64,000 bases of DNA. It comes from Burkholderia pyrrocinia (GTDB lineage: Bacteria; Pseudomonadota; Gammaproteobacteria; Burkholderiales; Burkholderiaceae). Under the pieces are notes generated by a model, which searched no databases, was not told the origin of the DNA, and saw nothing but the letters and a program-made list of their open reading frames with translations. Shown piece by piece: positions 18,164-29,848 of this stretch; the first letter of the stretch is position 1, and the number at the start of each line of letters is the position of its first letter. The stretch is from NCBI RefSeq assembly GCF_022809715.1, contig NZ_CP094459.1, forward strand, positions 620,001 to 684,000. The letters run 5' to 3'. Position numbers and translations under genes: made by a program.

Positions 18164-19222
18164 ATGCGTATGCGTTGCATGTGTGTCGTGATCCACGGGC
18201 CGAACGACCTGCGGGTCGAGGAACAGGACGCGGGCGAGATCGGCCCGGGCCAGGTGCGCGTCGATGTCGCGATGGGCGGCATCTGCGGGTCCGACCTGCA
18301 TTACTTCCGGCACGGCGGCTTCGGCGCGATCCGGCTGCAGCAGCCGATGGTGCTCGGCCACGAGGTTGCCGGCACGGTCGCGGAGGTCGCGCCGGACGTG
18401 ACGTCGGTGAAGGTAGGCGATCGCGTCGCGGTCAATCCGAGCCGGCCGTGCGGTGCGTGCCGCTACTGCCTCGAAGGCTTGCCGAACCAGTGTCTGGACA
18501 TGCGCTTCTACGGCAGCGCGATGCGGATGCCGCACGTGCAGGGCGCGTTTCGCAACGCGCTCGTGTGCGACGCGGCGCAGTGCGTGAAGGTCGCCGATCA
18601 TGTGCCGCTGTCGCTCGCGGCGCTCGCCGAGCCGTTCGCGGTCGGGCTGCATGCGGTGTCGCGTGCGGGCCCGCTGATCGGCAAGCGCGTGCTCGTGTCG
18701 GGCTGCGGGCCGATCGGCGTGCTGGCGGTCGCGGCGGCGCGCGTGCACGGCGCGGCGGAGATCGTCGCGACCGACGTCGTCGAAGCACCGCTGGAAGTGG
18801 CCCGCGCGCTCGGCGCCGACCATACGATCAATGCGGCGGCCGATGCCGGATGGGTCGAGCGCTACGGCGCCGACAAGGGCACGTTCGACGTGATGATCGA
18901 GTGTTCGGGCAATGCGCGCGCGTTGCGCGACGGGCTGGACGTGATGCGTCCGCGCGGCGTCGTCGTGCAGCTCGGGCTCGGCGGCGATGTCAGCCTGCCG
19001 CAGAACGTCGTGGTCGCGAAGGAGTTGTCGATCTGCGGATCGTTCCGCTTCCATGCGGAATTCGCGCTCGCGGTGCAACTGATCAACGCGGCGCGCGTCG
19101 ACCTGCGGCCGGCCATCACGCGCGTGTTCCCGATGCGCGACGCGAACCTCGCGTTCGAACTGGCCGGCGACCGGCAGCGCGCGATGAAGGTGCTGATCGA
19201 TTTCGCGGGCGAGGCCGCGTGA
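18164..19222 (+). CDS. idnD: Zinc-dependent L-idonate 5-dehydrogenase-like alcohol dehydrogenase
   Basis: A 352-residue medium-chain dehydrogenase. Catalytic-zinc residues lie in GGICGSDLHYF and GHEVAG; a structural-zinc cluster is in NPSRPCGACRYC and NQC; the Rossmann fold begins VLVSGCGPIGVLAVAAA. Protein order and motifs match L-idonate 5-dehydrogenase, which oxidises L-idonate to 5-keto-D-gluconate. Pairing with the gluconate 5-dehydrogenase upstream supports this. Sorbitol or other polyol dehydrogenases are the main alternative. GGGAGGAAGG forms a strong ribosome site before the ATG. The gene ends convergently with a GntR regulator. Confidence 0.8.
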   Translation: MRMRCMCVVIHGPNDLRVEEQDAGEIGPGQVRVDVAMGGICGSDLHYFRHGGFGAIRLQQPMVLGHEVAGTVAEVAPDVTSVKVGDRVAVNPSRPCGACRYCLEGLPNQCLDMRFYGSAMRMPHVQGAFRNALVCDAAQCVKVADHVPLSLAALAEPFAVGLHAVSRAGPLIGKRVLVSGCGPIGVLAVAAARVHGAAEIVATDVVEAPLEVARALGADHTINAAADAGWVERYGADKGTFDVMIECSGNARALRDGLDVMRPRGVVVQLGLGGDVSLPQNVVVAKELSICGSFRFHAEFALAVQLINAARVDLRPAITRVFPMRDANLAFELAGDRQRAMKVLIDFAGEAA

Positions 19223-19311
19223 TCGTCCGGCGCCGGCGCGTGCTTTTTTCGTGATCGACGCGAATCCGATCGCTGCGGTGTGATGCTCGTGCGGCGTGCG
19301 CCGCACGGCCG

Positions 19312-20004
19312 TCAGGCGCCGGGCGTCGGGAAGAAGATGCCCGCGCGCTGCGCGGCGTTCGCGATGTGCGTTTCGATCGCGCTGCCCGCGGCGGCCGCAT
19401 CGCGCGCGATCAGCGCATCGACGATCGCGCGATGCTCGTGCCACGTCGACAGCAGCAGCTCGCGCCGGTAGAACGGCATGCGCTGGCTTTCCTTCATGAT
19501 GTCCGCGCTGCCGCGCAGGATCGATTCGATCGCCGCGTTGCCGGCGAGATGGATGATCCGCATGTGGAAATCGAAGTCGAGCTGCGACGCCTCGTCGAGC
19601 GCGTTTTCGGTCAGCGCGACGTGCAGGTCGGCGAGATTGTCCTCGAACCACGCGATGTCGTCGTCGCTGACCACGCGCGCAGCCATCCGCGCGGCGAACC
19701 CTTCGAGCGCGTAGCGCATCTGGTAGGTATCGGGCGGCGACGACTGCTCGGCAAACTGCCACGCATGCGCGGCCGTTGCCTGCGCGCTTTCGACGTACAC
19801 GCCCTTGCCCGCGCGGATGCGCAGCATCCCGAGCGCCTCGAGCGTCGACAGCGCCTCGCGCAGCGACGCACGGCTGATCTCCAGCTCCTCGGAGAGCTGA
19901 CGCTGGGCCGGCAGCAGGCTGCCGACCGGATAAACGCCTGCCTCGATCCGGTCGCGGATCGTCGCGATGGCGGCGTCGGTCACGGTATGCGGAACATTTT
20001 TCAT
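19312..20004 (-). CDS. FadR-subfamily GntR transcriptional regulator
   Basis: A 230-residue regulator. An N-terminal winged helix covers about residues 8-70 (RDRIEAGVYPVGSLLPAQRQL, in two parts, then SRASLREALSTLEALGMLRI) and an all-helical FCD effector domain covers residues 85-220, with FDFHMRIIHLAGN and WHEHRAIVDAL supplying likely metal-binding His residues. I choose the ATG at 20004; longer in-frame starts lie upstream of the operator and are unlikely. Palindromes of the FadR/LldR type lie before it and before the divergent dctA-like gene, so it most probably controls that carrier and itself, sensing an organic acid. Confidence 0.87.
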   Translation of the reverse strand: MKNVPHTVTDAAIATIRDRIEAGVYPVGSLLPAQRQLSEELEISRASLREALSTLEALGMLRIRAGKGVYVESAQATAAHAWQFAEQSSPPDTYQMRYALEGFAARMAARVVSDDDIAWFEDNLADLHVALTENALDEASQLDFDFHMRIIHLAGNAAIESILRGSADIMKESQRMPFYRRELLLSTWHEHRAIVDALIARDAAAAGSAIETHIANAAQRAGIFFPTPGA

Positions 20005-20017
20005 GATGTGAACGATG

Positions 20018-20032
20018 GCCGGTCTGACCGGC
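20018..20032. promoter_or_regulatory. GntR-type operator by the regulator's own start
   Basis: GCCGGTCTGACCGGC: perfect six-base arms around a CTG centre, 14 bases upstream of the regulator ATG. It shares the GGT-N3-ACC core with the second box at 20193-20207. Confidence 0.55.
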
Positions 20033-20192
20033 ATTGTAATCCGCACGGGCGCAGCGCACGACCGCACTACGGGAAAGCCACGATCAGACCCGTTTTCGGG
20101 GCCGCCGGACGCATGCGAAGGGGGGCGGGAAATCCCTATTTTGTCCGTCCTTGACGTCACTATATCGGCTTCCTACTATCCACCATAACATC

Positions 20193-20207
20193 ACTGGTCT
20201 TACCAGT
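20193..20207. promoter_or_regulatory. GntR-type operator upstream of the dctA-like gene
   Basis: ACTGGTCTTACCAGT: perfect six-base arms with the TGGT-N3-ACCA core known for FadR-subfamily regulators such as LldR and GlcC. It lies 42 bases before the GTG start of the carrier, suited to repression or activation of its promoter. Confidence 0.65.
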
Positions 20208-20248
20208 ATGAACAGACGAAACTGCAACCGTTGGATCGGGAGAGCGCC

Positions 20249-21571
20249 GTGTCGAAATTCCTCAATTCGCTGTTTGGCCGGGTAGTCGTCGCATTGATCC
20301 TGGGGGTCGCGCTCGGCGCGTTCTTCCCGCATTTCGCCGAGTCGCTGCGACCGCTCGGCGACGGCTTCCTGAAGCTCATCAAGATGGTCATCGGCCCGAT
20401 CGTGTTCTGCGTCGTGGTCAGCGGGATGGCCAACGCCGGCGACCTGAAGAAGGTCGGCCGGGTCGGCCTGAAGGCCGTCATCTACTTCGAGATCATGACG
20501 ACGCTCGCGCTCGGCATCGGCCTCGTGCTCGCGTGGGTCACGCGCCCGGGCGTCGGGATGAACATCGACCTGCATTCGCTCGACGCGTCGTCGCTCGCGT
20601 CGTACGCGAAGAACGCCGAAAGCCTGAAGGACACGGCCGGCTACCTGATGAAGATCATCCCCGACACCGCGATCGACGCGTTCGCGAAGGGCGACATCCT
20701 GCAGATCCTCGTGTTCGCGGTGCTGTTCGGCTCCGCGCTGTCGCTGCTCGGCGACAAGGCGCAGCGCGTCAACTCGCTGATCGAGGAGCTGTCGCACGTG
20801 TTCTTCCGGATCATCGGCTTCATCATCAAGCTCGCGCCGCTCGGCGTGCTCGGCGCGATCGCATTCACGACCGGCAAGTACGGCGTCTCGTCGCTCAAGC
20901 AGCTCGGCTACCTGGTCGCGGTGTTCTACCTGAGCTGCTTCGTGTTCGTCACGGTCGTGCTCGGCATCGTGATGCGGCTCGCGGGCTTCTCGGTGTTCAA
21001 GCTGATCCGCTACCTGCGCGAGGAGCTGTCGATCGTGCTCGGCACGGCGTCGTCGGATGCGGTGCTGCCGCAGGTGATGCGCAAGCTCGAATACATGGGC
21101 GTCAAGGATTCGACGGTCGGCCTCGTGATCCCGACCGGCTATTCGTTCAACCTCGACGGCTTCTCGATCTACCTGACGCTCGCCGTGCTGTTCATCGCGC
21201 AGGCCACCAACACGCCGCTGTCGACGCATGACCTGATCGTCGTGCTGCTCGTGTCGCTCGTCACGTCGAAGGGCGCGCACGGGATTCCCGGTTCGGCGAT
21301 CGTGATCCTCGCGGCGACGCTGTCGGCGATCCCGGCGATTCCGGTGCTCGGCCTCGTGCTGATCCTGCCGGTCGACTGGTTCGTCGGCATCGCCCGCGCG
21401 CTGACCAACCTGATCGGCAACTGCGTCGCGACGGTCGTCGTCGCGGTGTGGGAGAACGATATCGACAAGGTTCGCGCGAAGCGCGTGCTGAACCGCGAGC
21501 TGCGCTACGTGCCGGCCGAAGAGGAAGGCCGCGCGACCCCGGTCGCCGGCGACCAGGCCCACGCGCTCTGA
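20249..21571 (+). CDS. dctA: Dicarboxylate:cation symporter (DctA type)
   Basis: A 440-residue inner-membrane carrier of the dicarboxylate/amino acid:cation symporter family. Family signatures are VIGPIVFCVVVSGMA, the re-entrant-loop serines in GTASSDAVLPQ, PTGYSFNLDG and the GIPGSAIVIL loop. Substrates in this family are succinate, fumarate, malate, or glutamate and aspartate; the DctA branch is favoured, especially with maeB and a GntR regulator nearby. I start at GTG 20249 behind GGGAGAG; a TTG six codons earlier is also open. An extended GC hairpin follows the stop. Confidence 0.88.
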   Translation: MSKFLNSLFGRVVVALILGVALGAFFPHFAESLRPLGDGFLKLIKMVIGPIVFCVVVSGMANAGDLKKVGRVGLKAVIYFEIMTTLALGIGLVLAWVTRPGVGMNIDLHSLDASSLASYAKNAESLKDTAGYLMKIIPDTAIDAFAKGDILQILVFAVLFGSALSLLGDKAQRVNSLIEELSHVFFRIIGFIIKLAPLGVLGAIAFTTGKYGVSSLKQLGYLVAVFYLSCFVFVTVVLGIVMRLAGFSVFKLIRYLREELSIVLGTASSDAVLPQVMRKLEYMGVKDSTVGLVIPTGYSFNLDGFSIYLTLAVLFIAQATNTPLSTHDLIVVLLVSLVTSKGAHGIPGSAIVILAATLSAIPAIPVLGLVLILPVDWFVGIARALTNLIGNCVATVVVAVWENDIDKVRAKRVLNRELRYVPAEEEGRATPVAGDQAHAL

Positions 21572-21581
21572 GCGCGGCTTG

Positions 21582-21619
21582 TCGCGCGGGGCGGCTTTGC
21601 CCCCGGTAGTCCCGCGCGA
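21582..21619 (+). terminator. Extended GC hairpin after the dctA-like gene
   Basis: Nine-base perfect arms TCGCGCGGG and CCCGCGCGA, with an inner GGGGC/GCCCC pairing as an alternative. Only a short T-poor tail (TCGATTT) follows, so termination may be partial. Confidence 0.45.
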
Positions 21620-21675
21620 TCGATTTACATGCGGCCGGCGCCTCGATGCGCCGGAACTCAATCAGAAATTGCTTT

Positions 21676-21767
21676 GCATGGGACGGGAGTAAGCGCTGAA
21701 GCGCCAACTCTCGTCGACCGCGAAGCATGGGATGGGAGTAAGCGCTGAAGCGCCAACTCCCATCGAC
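21676..21767 (+). promoter_or_regulatory. Tandem double hairpin in the allantoicase leader
   Basis: Two 43-base copies with a 49-base period (21676-21718 and 21725-21767). Each folds into a hairpin (21683-21714 and 21732-21763) with an eight-base outer stem, two small mismatched spots and an inner GCGCT/AGCGC stem. Copy 1 has ACGGGAGT opposite ACTCTCGT; copy 2 has ATGGGAGT opposite ACTCCCAT. The differences keep pairing (C-G to U-A, G-U to G-C), the sign of selection for structure. The second copy ends four bases before the ribosome site AGGAG of the next gene, so it may control translation or be a paired protein site. No known riboswitch was recognised. Confidence 0.6.
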
Positions 21768-21777
21768 AGGAGACGAC

Positions 21778-22785
21778 ATGGCAGCCCCCATCCTCGATCC
21801 GAACGCGCCGGCCTTCACGCGGCGCTACATGAACCTCGCCGACCCGCGCCTCGGTGCGCAGGCTTTGTTTGCGAGCGACGAGTTCTTCGCGCCGAAAGAG
21901 CGCATGCTGAACCCCGAGCCGGCGGTGTTCATCCCCGGCAAGTACGACGACCACGGCAAGTGGATGGACGGCTGGGAAACGCGCCGCAAGCGCACGACCG
22001 GCCACGACTTCTGCGTGGTGCGGCTCGCGCGGCCGGGCGTGATTTTCGGCGTCGATCTCGATACGAGCCACTTCACCGGCAACTTCCCGCCGGCCGCGTC
22101 GATCGAGGCGTGCGTCGCCGACGGCGACACGCCGCCCGACGATGCCGAATGGCGCACGATCGTCCCCGCGACGACGCTGCAGGGCAATTCGCATCACTAC
22201 GTGAGCGTCGACGACGCGCAGCCGGTCACGCACCTGCGCGTGAACCTGTATCCGGACGGCGGGCTCGCGCGGCTGCGCGTGTACGGCCAGCCGCAGCGCG
22301 ACTGGCGCCATGTGCCGGCCGGCGAACTCGTCGATCTCGCGGCGATCGAGAACGGCGGTTATCTGGTGGCCGCGAACAACCAGCACTTCGGCCCGGCATC
22401 GCAGATGCTGATGCCGGGGCGCGGCGCGAACATGGGCGACGGCTGGGAAACGCGGCGCCGCCGCGAGCCCGGCAACGACTGGGCGATCGTCGCGCTCGCG
22501 CGGCCGGGCATCATCCGGCGCGTCGAGGTCGACACGGCGTTCTTCAAGGGCAACTTCCCCGACCGCTGCTCGCTGCAGGCCGCGCGGGTCGCGGGCGGCA
22601 CCGACGATTCGCTGGTCACGCAGGCGATGTTCTGGGCCGAATTGCTCGGCGAGCAGAAGCTGTCGATGGACCACGTGCATACGTTCGACCAGCTCGCGGC
22701 GCTCGGCCCCGTCACGCACGTGCGTTTCAACATCTTCCCGGACGGCGGCGTGTCGCGCCTGCGTCTGTGGGGCGAGCCGGCTTGA
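21778..22785 (+). CDS. alc: Allantoicase
   Basis: A 335-residue allantoicase, hydrolysing allantoate to ureidoglycolate and urea in purine nitrogen use. The protein consists of two related jelly-roll halves, each with a GWETRR motif (first GWETRRKR, then GWETRRRR) and a related GNFP segment (HFTGNFPP and FFKGNFPD), as expected for the family. CAGGAGACGAC precedes the ATG. It forms an operon with ureidoglycolate lyase 14 bases downstream. It is preceded by an unusual tandem hairpin that may regulate it. Genes for urate and allantoin steps are not in the window. Confidence 0.94.
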   Translation: MAAPILDPNAPAFTRRYMNLADPRLGAQALFASDEFFAPKERMLNPEPAVFIPGKYDDHGKWMDGWETRRKRTTGHDFCVVRLARPGVIFGVDLDTSHFTGNFPPAASIEACVADGDTPPDDAEWRTIVPATTLQGNSHHYVSVDDAQPVTHLRVNLYPDGGLARLRVYGQPQRDWRHVPAGELVDLAAIENGGYLVAANNQHFGPASQMLMPGRGANMGDGWETRRRREPGNDWAIVALARPGIIRRVEVDTAFFKGNFPDRCSLQAARVAGGTDDSLVTQAMFWAELLGEQKLSMDHVHTFDQLAALGPVTHVRFNIFPDGGVSRLRLWGEPA

Positions 22786-22799
22786 AGGAGGGCGACGGC

Positions 22800-23324
22800 A
22801 TGAGCGGACCCCATATCCTGCGCGTCGAGCGCCTGACCCGCGAAGCGTTCGCGCCGTTCGGCGACGTGATCGCGCTCGAAGGCGCGCGGCATTTCCCGAT
22901 CAACGGCGGCACGACCGAGCGCTTCCACGATCTCGCGACGATCGACGTCTGCGCGGACGGCGGCCGGCCGCTCGTCAGCGTGTTTCGCGCGCAGCCGCGC
23001 GCGCTGCCGGTCGCGGTCACGCTGATGGAGCGCCATCCGCACGGCAGCCAGGCGTTCATCCCGCTCGCGGCCGTGTCGCGCTACGCGATCGTCGTCGCGC
23101 CTGCCGGCGAATTCAGGCCCGAAGCGATGCGCGCGTTCCTGGCCGAAGGCTGGCAGGGCGTGAACTATGCGAAGGGCGTCTGGCACCATCCGCTGCTTGC
23201 GCTCGACGCGGTCAGCGATTTCGTGATCGTCGATCGCGGCGGCCCGCAGCCGAACTGCGACGAGATCCCGCTCGACCGTGCGTGGGCGCTCGAGTTCGAG
23301 CCGGCCTGCGCGAGCACGGCCTGA
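22800..23324 (+). CDS. allA: Ureidoglycolate lyase
   Basis: A 174-residue cupin-fold ureidoglycolate lyase, splitting ureidoglycolate into glyoxylate and urea, directly following the allantoicase reaction. Characteristic segments are [11 protein letters not shown] at the start, [14 protein letters not shown], and [14 protein letters not shown]. Ribosome site AAGGAGGG lies seven bases before the ATG. Its coupling to allantoicase confirms both assignments. The stop is followed by a gap of 172 bases and the convergent fur gene. Confidence 0.92.
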   Translation: MSGPHILRVERLTREAFAPFGDVIALEGARHFPINGGTTERFHDLATIDVCADGGRPLVSVFRAQPRALPVAVTLMERHPHGSQAFIPLAAVSRYAIVVAPAGEFRPEAMRAFLAEGWQGVNYAKGVWHHPLLALDAVSDFVIVDRGGPQPNCDEIPLDRAWALEFEPACASTA

Positions 23325-23432
23325 CGCGGCGCGCAGCCGGGGTCGGGTTCCGGTTGCGGGCCGCGCGAGATCGCCGAAGGGTGTTCGGCAGCATTCCGAA
23401 CCGGCTCGTGCGCGATGCGCGGCACGATCCCG

Positions 23433-23474
23433 AAAAGAACACGGCCCGGGCGGCGAGATGCCGGCCGGGCCGTG
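23433..23474 (-). terminator. Terminator after fur
   Basis: Ten-base perfect arms CACGGCCCGG and CCGGGCCGTG (23440-23449 and 23465-23474) with GTTCTTTTC following on the minus strand. It lies 23 bases past the fur stop and also faces allA. Confidence 0.7.
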
Positions 23475-23496
23475 CTTCGTGCGCGCGGCGCGCGAT

Positions 23497-23925
23497 TCAG
23501 TGCTTGCGGTGCGGGCAGTTCTCGGTCGTGCAGGAACCGTACATCGCGAGCGAGTGCTCCTGAAGCCGGAAGCCGCGCTCCTTCGCGATCGCCTGCTGGC
23601 GGCCTTCGATCTCGGCGTCGAAGAATTCCTCGACGCGGCCGCAATCGAGGCACACGAGGTGGTCGTGGTGCGAGCCTTCGTTCAGTTCGAACACGGCCTT
23701 GCCGGATTCGAAGTTGCTGCGCGAGAGCAGGCCGGCCTGCTCGAACTGCGTCAGCACGCGGTAGACGGTGGCGAGCCCGATGTCGAGCTGCTCGTTGAGC
23801 AGGTTCCGGTAGACGTCTTCCGCCGTCAGGTGGCGCACGGGGCTCTGCTGGAAGATCTCGAGAATCTTGAGGCGCGGTAGGGTGGCCTTTAGCCCGATAT
23901 TCTTGAGATCCGTCGGATTGGTCAT
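23497..23925 (-). CDS. fur: Ferric uptake regulator Fur
   Basis: A 142-residue Fur protein. The winged helix includes [13 protein letters not shown] and [11 protein letters not shown]; the regulatory metal site is in the [16 protein letters not shown] segment, and a C-terminal [11 protein letters not shown] supplies the structural zinc cysteines. It represses iron uptake genes when Fe(II) is bound. It diverges from bamE across a 142-base gap, the usual arrangement in beta- and many gamma-proteobacteria. A partly palindromic CTAGGCATCCCTAG (23928-23941) is next to its start. Confidence 0.96.
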   Translation of the reverse strand: MTNPTDLKNIGLKATLPRLKILEIFQQSPVRHLTAEDVYRNLLNEQLDIGLATVYRVLTQFEQAGLLSRSNFESGKAVFELNEGSHHDHLVCLDCGRVEEFFDAEIEGRQQAIAKERGFRLQEHSLAMYGSCTTENCPHRKH

Positions 23926-24067
23926 GGCTAGGCATCCCTAGAGTACAATGCAGGGCTTCAATGTTACCGGCTTTTCGCCGTTCCAGATACACGCGCGGCC
24001 TGCGACGCAGGCCAGCACGGTGAAGGAAATGATCCCAGAAACGCTTTCGCACTTTCAGAGGAGTCGC

Positions 24068-24880
24068 ATGCGGAGTGCCATCATCGCTGCCGCCGCCGTT
24101 GCGGCGCTGGCTGGTTGTTCGTCGTACGACAGCGTGACGCAGCGCATCGCGCAGAGCATCACGCCCTATCGGATCACCGTCGTGCAGGGCAACTTCGTGT
24201 CGCAGGAGAAGGCCGCACAACTGCAGGTCGGCATGACGCGCGAGCAGGTGCGCGCATTGCTCGGCACGCCGCTGCTGGCGGACATGTTCCACGCCGACCG
24301 CTGGGATTACCTCTTCTACTTCAAGCGCGGCTCGACGTCGATCGTCCAGCAGCGCGATCTCGTCGTGACCTTCTCGGGCGATCGCCTCGCGGGCTGGACC
24401 GGCGCCGAGAACCTGCCGTCCGAGCTCGACCTGCTGGCCGATATCGACGGCGATCGCGGCGGCAAGAAGGCGAAGGCGGCCGCGGCGGCGAAGGCCGCTT
24501 CAGAGGCGGCTGCCGCGCGCGCTGCACAAGCGGCGAGCGCGTCGGAGGCTGTCGCCAGCCCGTCCGCCGTGCCGGCGTCCGGCGCGGTGGTCGACCAGGA
24601 TGCGAACGCGCAGGCCGCCCGCGCGGCGAACCGCGCGACCAACCAGGTGTCGGGTCAGGGCTCGAACGCGCGCCGCTTCACGCCGTCCACGCAGGCTGCC
24701 GGCGGTGCGCCGGTGCCGGGCGGCCAGCCGCCGGGCGCGGTGCCGGCGATCCAGCCGCAGTTCCAGTTCCATCGTCCGCCGCAGCCGAACGCGTCGAGCG
24801 AGGCGTCGCCGCCGGTCGGCCCGCAAGGCTCGGACACGCTGCAGAACCAGCCGATCACCGCGCCGGCCCAGTCGCAGTAA
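24068..24880 (+). CDS. bamE: Outer membrane assembly lipoprotein BamE with long C-terminal extension
   Basis: A 270-residue lipoprotein: signal peptide with lipobox LAGC (Cys17), then the SmpA/OmlA domain to about residue 125 (QGNFVSQEKAAQLQVGMTREQV in two segments, LGTPLLADMFHADRWDYLFYF). BamE is a helper of the BAM complex that inserts beta-barrels into the outer membrane. After the domain comes about 145 residues rich in Ala, Gln, Pro and Ser, absent from the roughly 113-residue E. coli protein and probably disordered. It diverges from fur and is followed after 64 bases by dapB. Confidence 0.92.
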   Translation: MRSAIIAAAAVAALAGCSSYDSVTQRIAQSITPYRITVVQGNFVSQEKAAQLQVGMTREQVRALLGTPLLADMFHADRWDYLFYFKRGSTSIVQQRDLVVTFSGDRLAGWTGAENLPSELDLLADIDGDRGGKKAKAAAAAKAASEAAAARAAQAASASEAVASPSAVPASGAVVDQDANAQAARAANRATNQVSGQGSNARRFTPSTQAAGGAPVPGGQPPGAVPAIQPQFQFHRPPQPNASSEASPPVGPQGSDTLQNQPITAPAQSQ

Positions 24881-24944
24881 GCGGCCGGCGTGCGGAAACG
24901 GGCGGCTCGCGCCGCCCGCCTTTAGACCTGTCGTGTAGAAAGCC

Positions 24945-25742
24945 ATGAAGATTGCGATTGCCGGCGCATCGGGCCGAATGGGCCGGATGCTGATCGAAGC
25001 CGTTCTCAACGATCCCGACGCACAGCTCGTCGGCGCGCTCGACCGCGCCGATTCGCCGTTCCTCGGCCAGGACGCCGGCGCGTTCCTCGGCAAGGAAACC
25101 GGGATCAAGCTGACCGACGACCTCGACGCCGTGTTCGTGCAGGCCGACTACCTGATCGATTTCACGCGCCCGGAAGGTACGATCGCACACGTCGAGGCCG
25201 CGCTGCGCCACGACGTGAAGCTCGTGATCGGCACGACCGGCTTCACCGCCGAGCAGAAGGCCGAGCTGCAGGCCGCCGCGGGCAAGATCGGCATCGTGTT
25301 CGCGGCGAACATGAGCGTCGGCGTGAACGTCACGCTGAAGCTGCTCGAATTCGCGGCCAAGCATTTCTCGCACGGCTACGACATCGAGATCATCGAGGCG
25401 CACCACCGCCACAAGGTCGATGCGCCGTCGGGCACCGCGCTGATGATGGGCGAAGCCGTCGCCGGCGCGCTCGGGCGCTCGCTCGACGATTGCGCGGTGT
25501 ACGGCCGCCACGGCGTGACGGGCGAACGCGATCCGTCGTCGATCGGCTTTGCCGCGGTGCGCGGCGGCGACATCGTCGGCGATCACACCGTGCTGTTCGC
25601 CGGGATCGGCGAGCGCATCGAGATCACGCACAAGTCGTCGAGCCGCGTGTCGTATGCGCAGGGCGCGCTGCGCGCGGTCCGCTTCCTGTCGGCGCGCGGC
25701 GCCGGCCTGTTCGACATGCAGGACGTGCTCGGCCTGCGCTGA
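24945..25742 (+). CDS. dapB: 4-hydroxy-tetrahydrodipicolinate reductase
   Basis: A 265-residue DapB, reducing hydroxytetrahydrodipicolinate in lysine and diaminopimelate synthesis. The nucleotide-binding GASGRMGRM is at the start, GTTGF in the middle and the catalytic [13 protein letters not shown] near residue 155; the length is typical. It begins a run with the exbB- and exbD-like genes, 20 bases downstream. Confidence 0.95.
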   Translation: MKIAIAGASGRMGRMLIEAVLNDPDAQLVGALDRADSPFLGQDAGAFLGKETGIKLTDDLDAVFVQADYLIDFTRPEGTIAHVEAALRHDVKLVIGTTGFTAEQKAELQAAAGKIGIVFAANMSVGVNVTLKLLEFAAKHFSHGYDIEIIEAHHRHKVDAPSGTALMMGEAVAGALGRSLDDCAVYGRHGVTGERDPSSIGFAAVRGGDIVGDHTVLFAGIGERIEITHKSSSRVSYAQGALRAVRFLSARGAGLFDMQDVLGLR

Positions 25743-25762
25743 CACCCAACGGGGAAACTCCG

Positions 25763-26431
25763 ATGGCGATTCCCACCGGCGTTGTCCACTACCTCGAAAG
25801 CGGCGATGCGATCACGCACGCCGTTGCCTATGTGCTGCTGGCGATGTCCGTCGCCAGCTGGTGCTTCCTCTTCATGAAAGCCTGGCTGCTGTTCCGCGCG
25901 AAGCGGCAGGGGCCGCGCGCGCTCGCCGCGTTCTGGCGTGCGCCGTCGCTCGACGCGGGCATCGCCGCGCTCGCCGGCGCCGATCGCGAGCGCGTATTCG
26001 CGCCGCTCGCCGAAGCCGCGCGCGACGCGGCCGACGATCACGATCCGGCCACGCTGGCCGCACGCGTCGAGCGCAGTGAGCGCGTGCTGCGCGCGTTGCG
26101 CCACTCGATGCTGCGCTCGCAGCGGCGTCTCGAATTCGGCCAGGTGCTGCTCGCGTCGATCGGCAGCACCGCGCCGTTCGTCGGGCTGCTCGGCACCGTG
26201 TGGGGCATCTACCACGCGCTCGGCAGCATTGCCGCGAGCGGGCAGGCGCAGATCGAGAACGTCGCGGGGCCGGTCGGCGAGGCGCTGATCATGACCGCGT
26301 TCGGGCTTGTCGTCGCGATTCCGGCCGTGCTGGCCTACAACATCCTCGGGCGGCTCGTGCGGCAGCTCGCCGAGGAGCTCGACGGCTTCGCGCGCGACCT
26401 GCATGTGTTCGTGTGCGCGCAGGAATCCTGA
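25763..26431 (+). CDS. MotA/TolQ/ExbB-family proton channel protein
   Basis: A 222-residue inner-membrane protein with one N-terminal helix (about residues 20-42) and two more near residues 128-150 and 170-195. STAPFVGLLGTVWGIYHA and EALIMTAFGLVVAIPAVLAYN are the conserved channel helices. With the exbD-like gene that follows it would form a proton-motive-force-driven stator unit energising an outer-membrane process, either TonB-type import or Tol function. No tonB, tolA or tolB lies here, so ExbB or TolQ cannot be decided. Confidence 0.85.
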   Translation: MAIPTGVVHYLESGDAITHAVAYVLLAMSVASWCFLFMKAWLLFRAKRQGPRALAAFWRAPSLDAGIAALAGADRERVFAPLAEAARDAADDHDPATLAARVERSERVLRALRHSMLRSQRRLEFGQVLLASIGSTAPFVGLLGTVWGIYHALGSIAASGQAQIENVAGPVGEALIMTAFGLVVAIPAVLAYNILGRLVRQLAEELDGFARDLHVFVCAQES

Positions 26432-26455
26432 CGCGCCCATCCGGGAGGAGCAACC

Positions 26456-26917
26456 ATGGCATTCGGCGGACTCGAGCACCACAAGACCTCCGCGCCGATG
26501 GCGGAGATCAACATGACGCCGCTGATCGACGTGATGCTCGTGCTGCTCGTCATCTTCATCATTACCGCGCCGCTGATGACGCATGCGATCCGGCTCGACC
26601 TGCCGAAGGTCGCGGCCAGCGTCGCGCGCGACACGCCGCAATCCGTCACGCTGTCGATCGACGACGCGGGCAAGCTGTACTGGGACGACGCGCCGGTTGC
26701 GCTTGACGCGCTGCCCGCGCGCTTCCGGGCCGCCGCCGCGGGCGGCGCGCCGCCCGAGCTGCGGCTGCGTGCGTCGCGCGCGACGCGCTACGACGTGATC
26801 GCGCAGGTGATGGGCGCCGCGCAGGCCGCGGGCCTCGTGCGGATCGGCTTCGTGACCGACGTGCCGCCGCAGGCGGGCGGTTCCGTCGTGCCGTCTGCGG
26901 TGCCGGCGAACCGCTGA
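26456..26917 (+). CDS. ExbD/TolR-family protein
   Basis: A 153-residue protein with a short cytoplasmic start, one transmembrane helix and a periplasmic domain. The helix contains the essential acidic residue, Asp25 in MTPLIDVMLVLL, which carries protons with the ExbB/TolQ partner 24 bases upstream. GGAGGAG precedes the start. The periplasmic part is of normal length. Its target (TonB or TolA) is not encoded nearby. Confidence 0.86.
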   Translation: MAFGGLEHHKTSAPMAEINMTPLIDVMLVLLVIFIITAPLMTHAIRLDLPKVAASVARDTPQSVTLSIDDAGKLYWDDAPVALDALPARFRAAAAGGAPPELRLRASRATRYDVIAQVMGAAQAAGLVRIGFVTDVPPQAGGSVVPSAVPANR

Positions 26918-26997
26918 GCGGATCTTCCGGCCGGTCCGCGCCCGCCGCGGGATCGGCCGACCGCCGCGAGACCGGCCGAATGGGCCGGCGCGGGCGG

Positions 26998-29810
<2,813 letters not shown>

Positions 29811-29848
29811 CGGCCGCCGGCCGTCGGACGTACCCAGAAGGAGCGAAG

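Noticed and set aside
21683-21763. Guanidine-II (mini-ykkC) riboswitch, because two tandem hairpins precede the gene.
   Set aside because: The loops lack the ACGR motif of that class and the stems differ.
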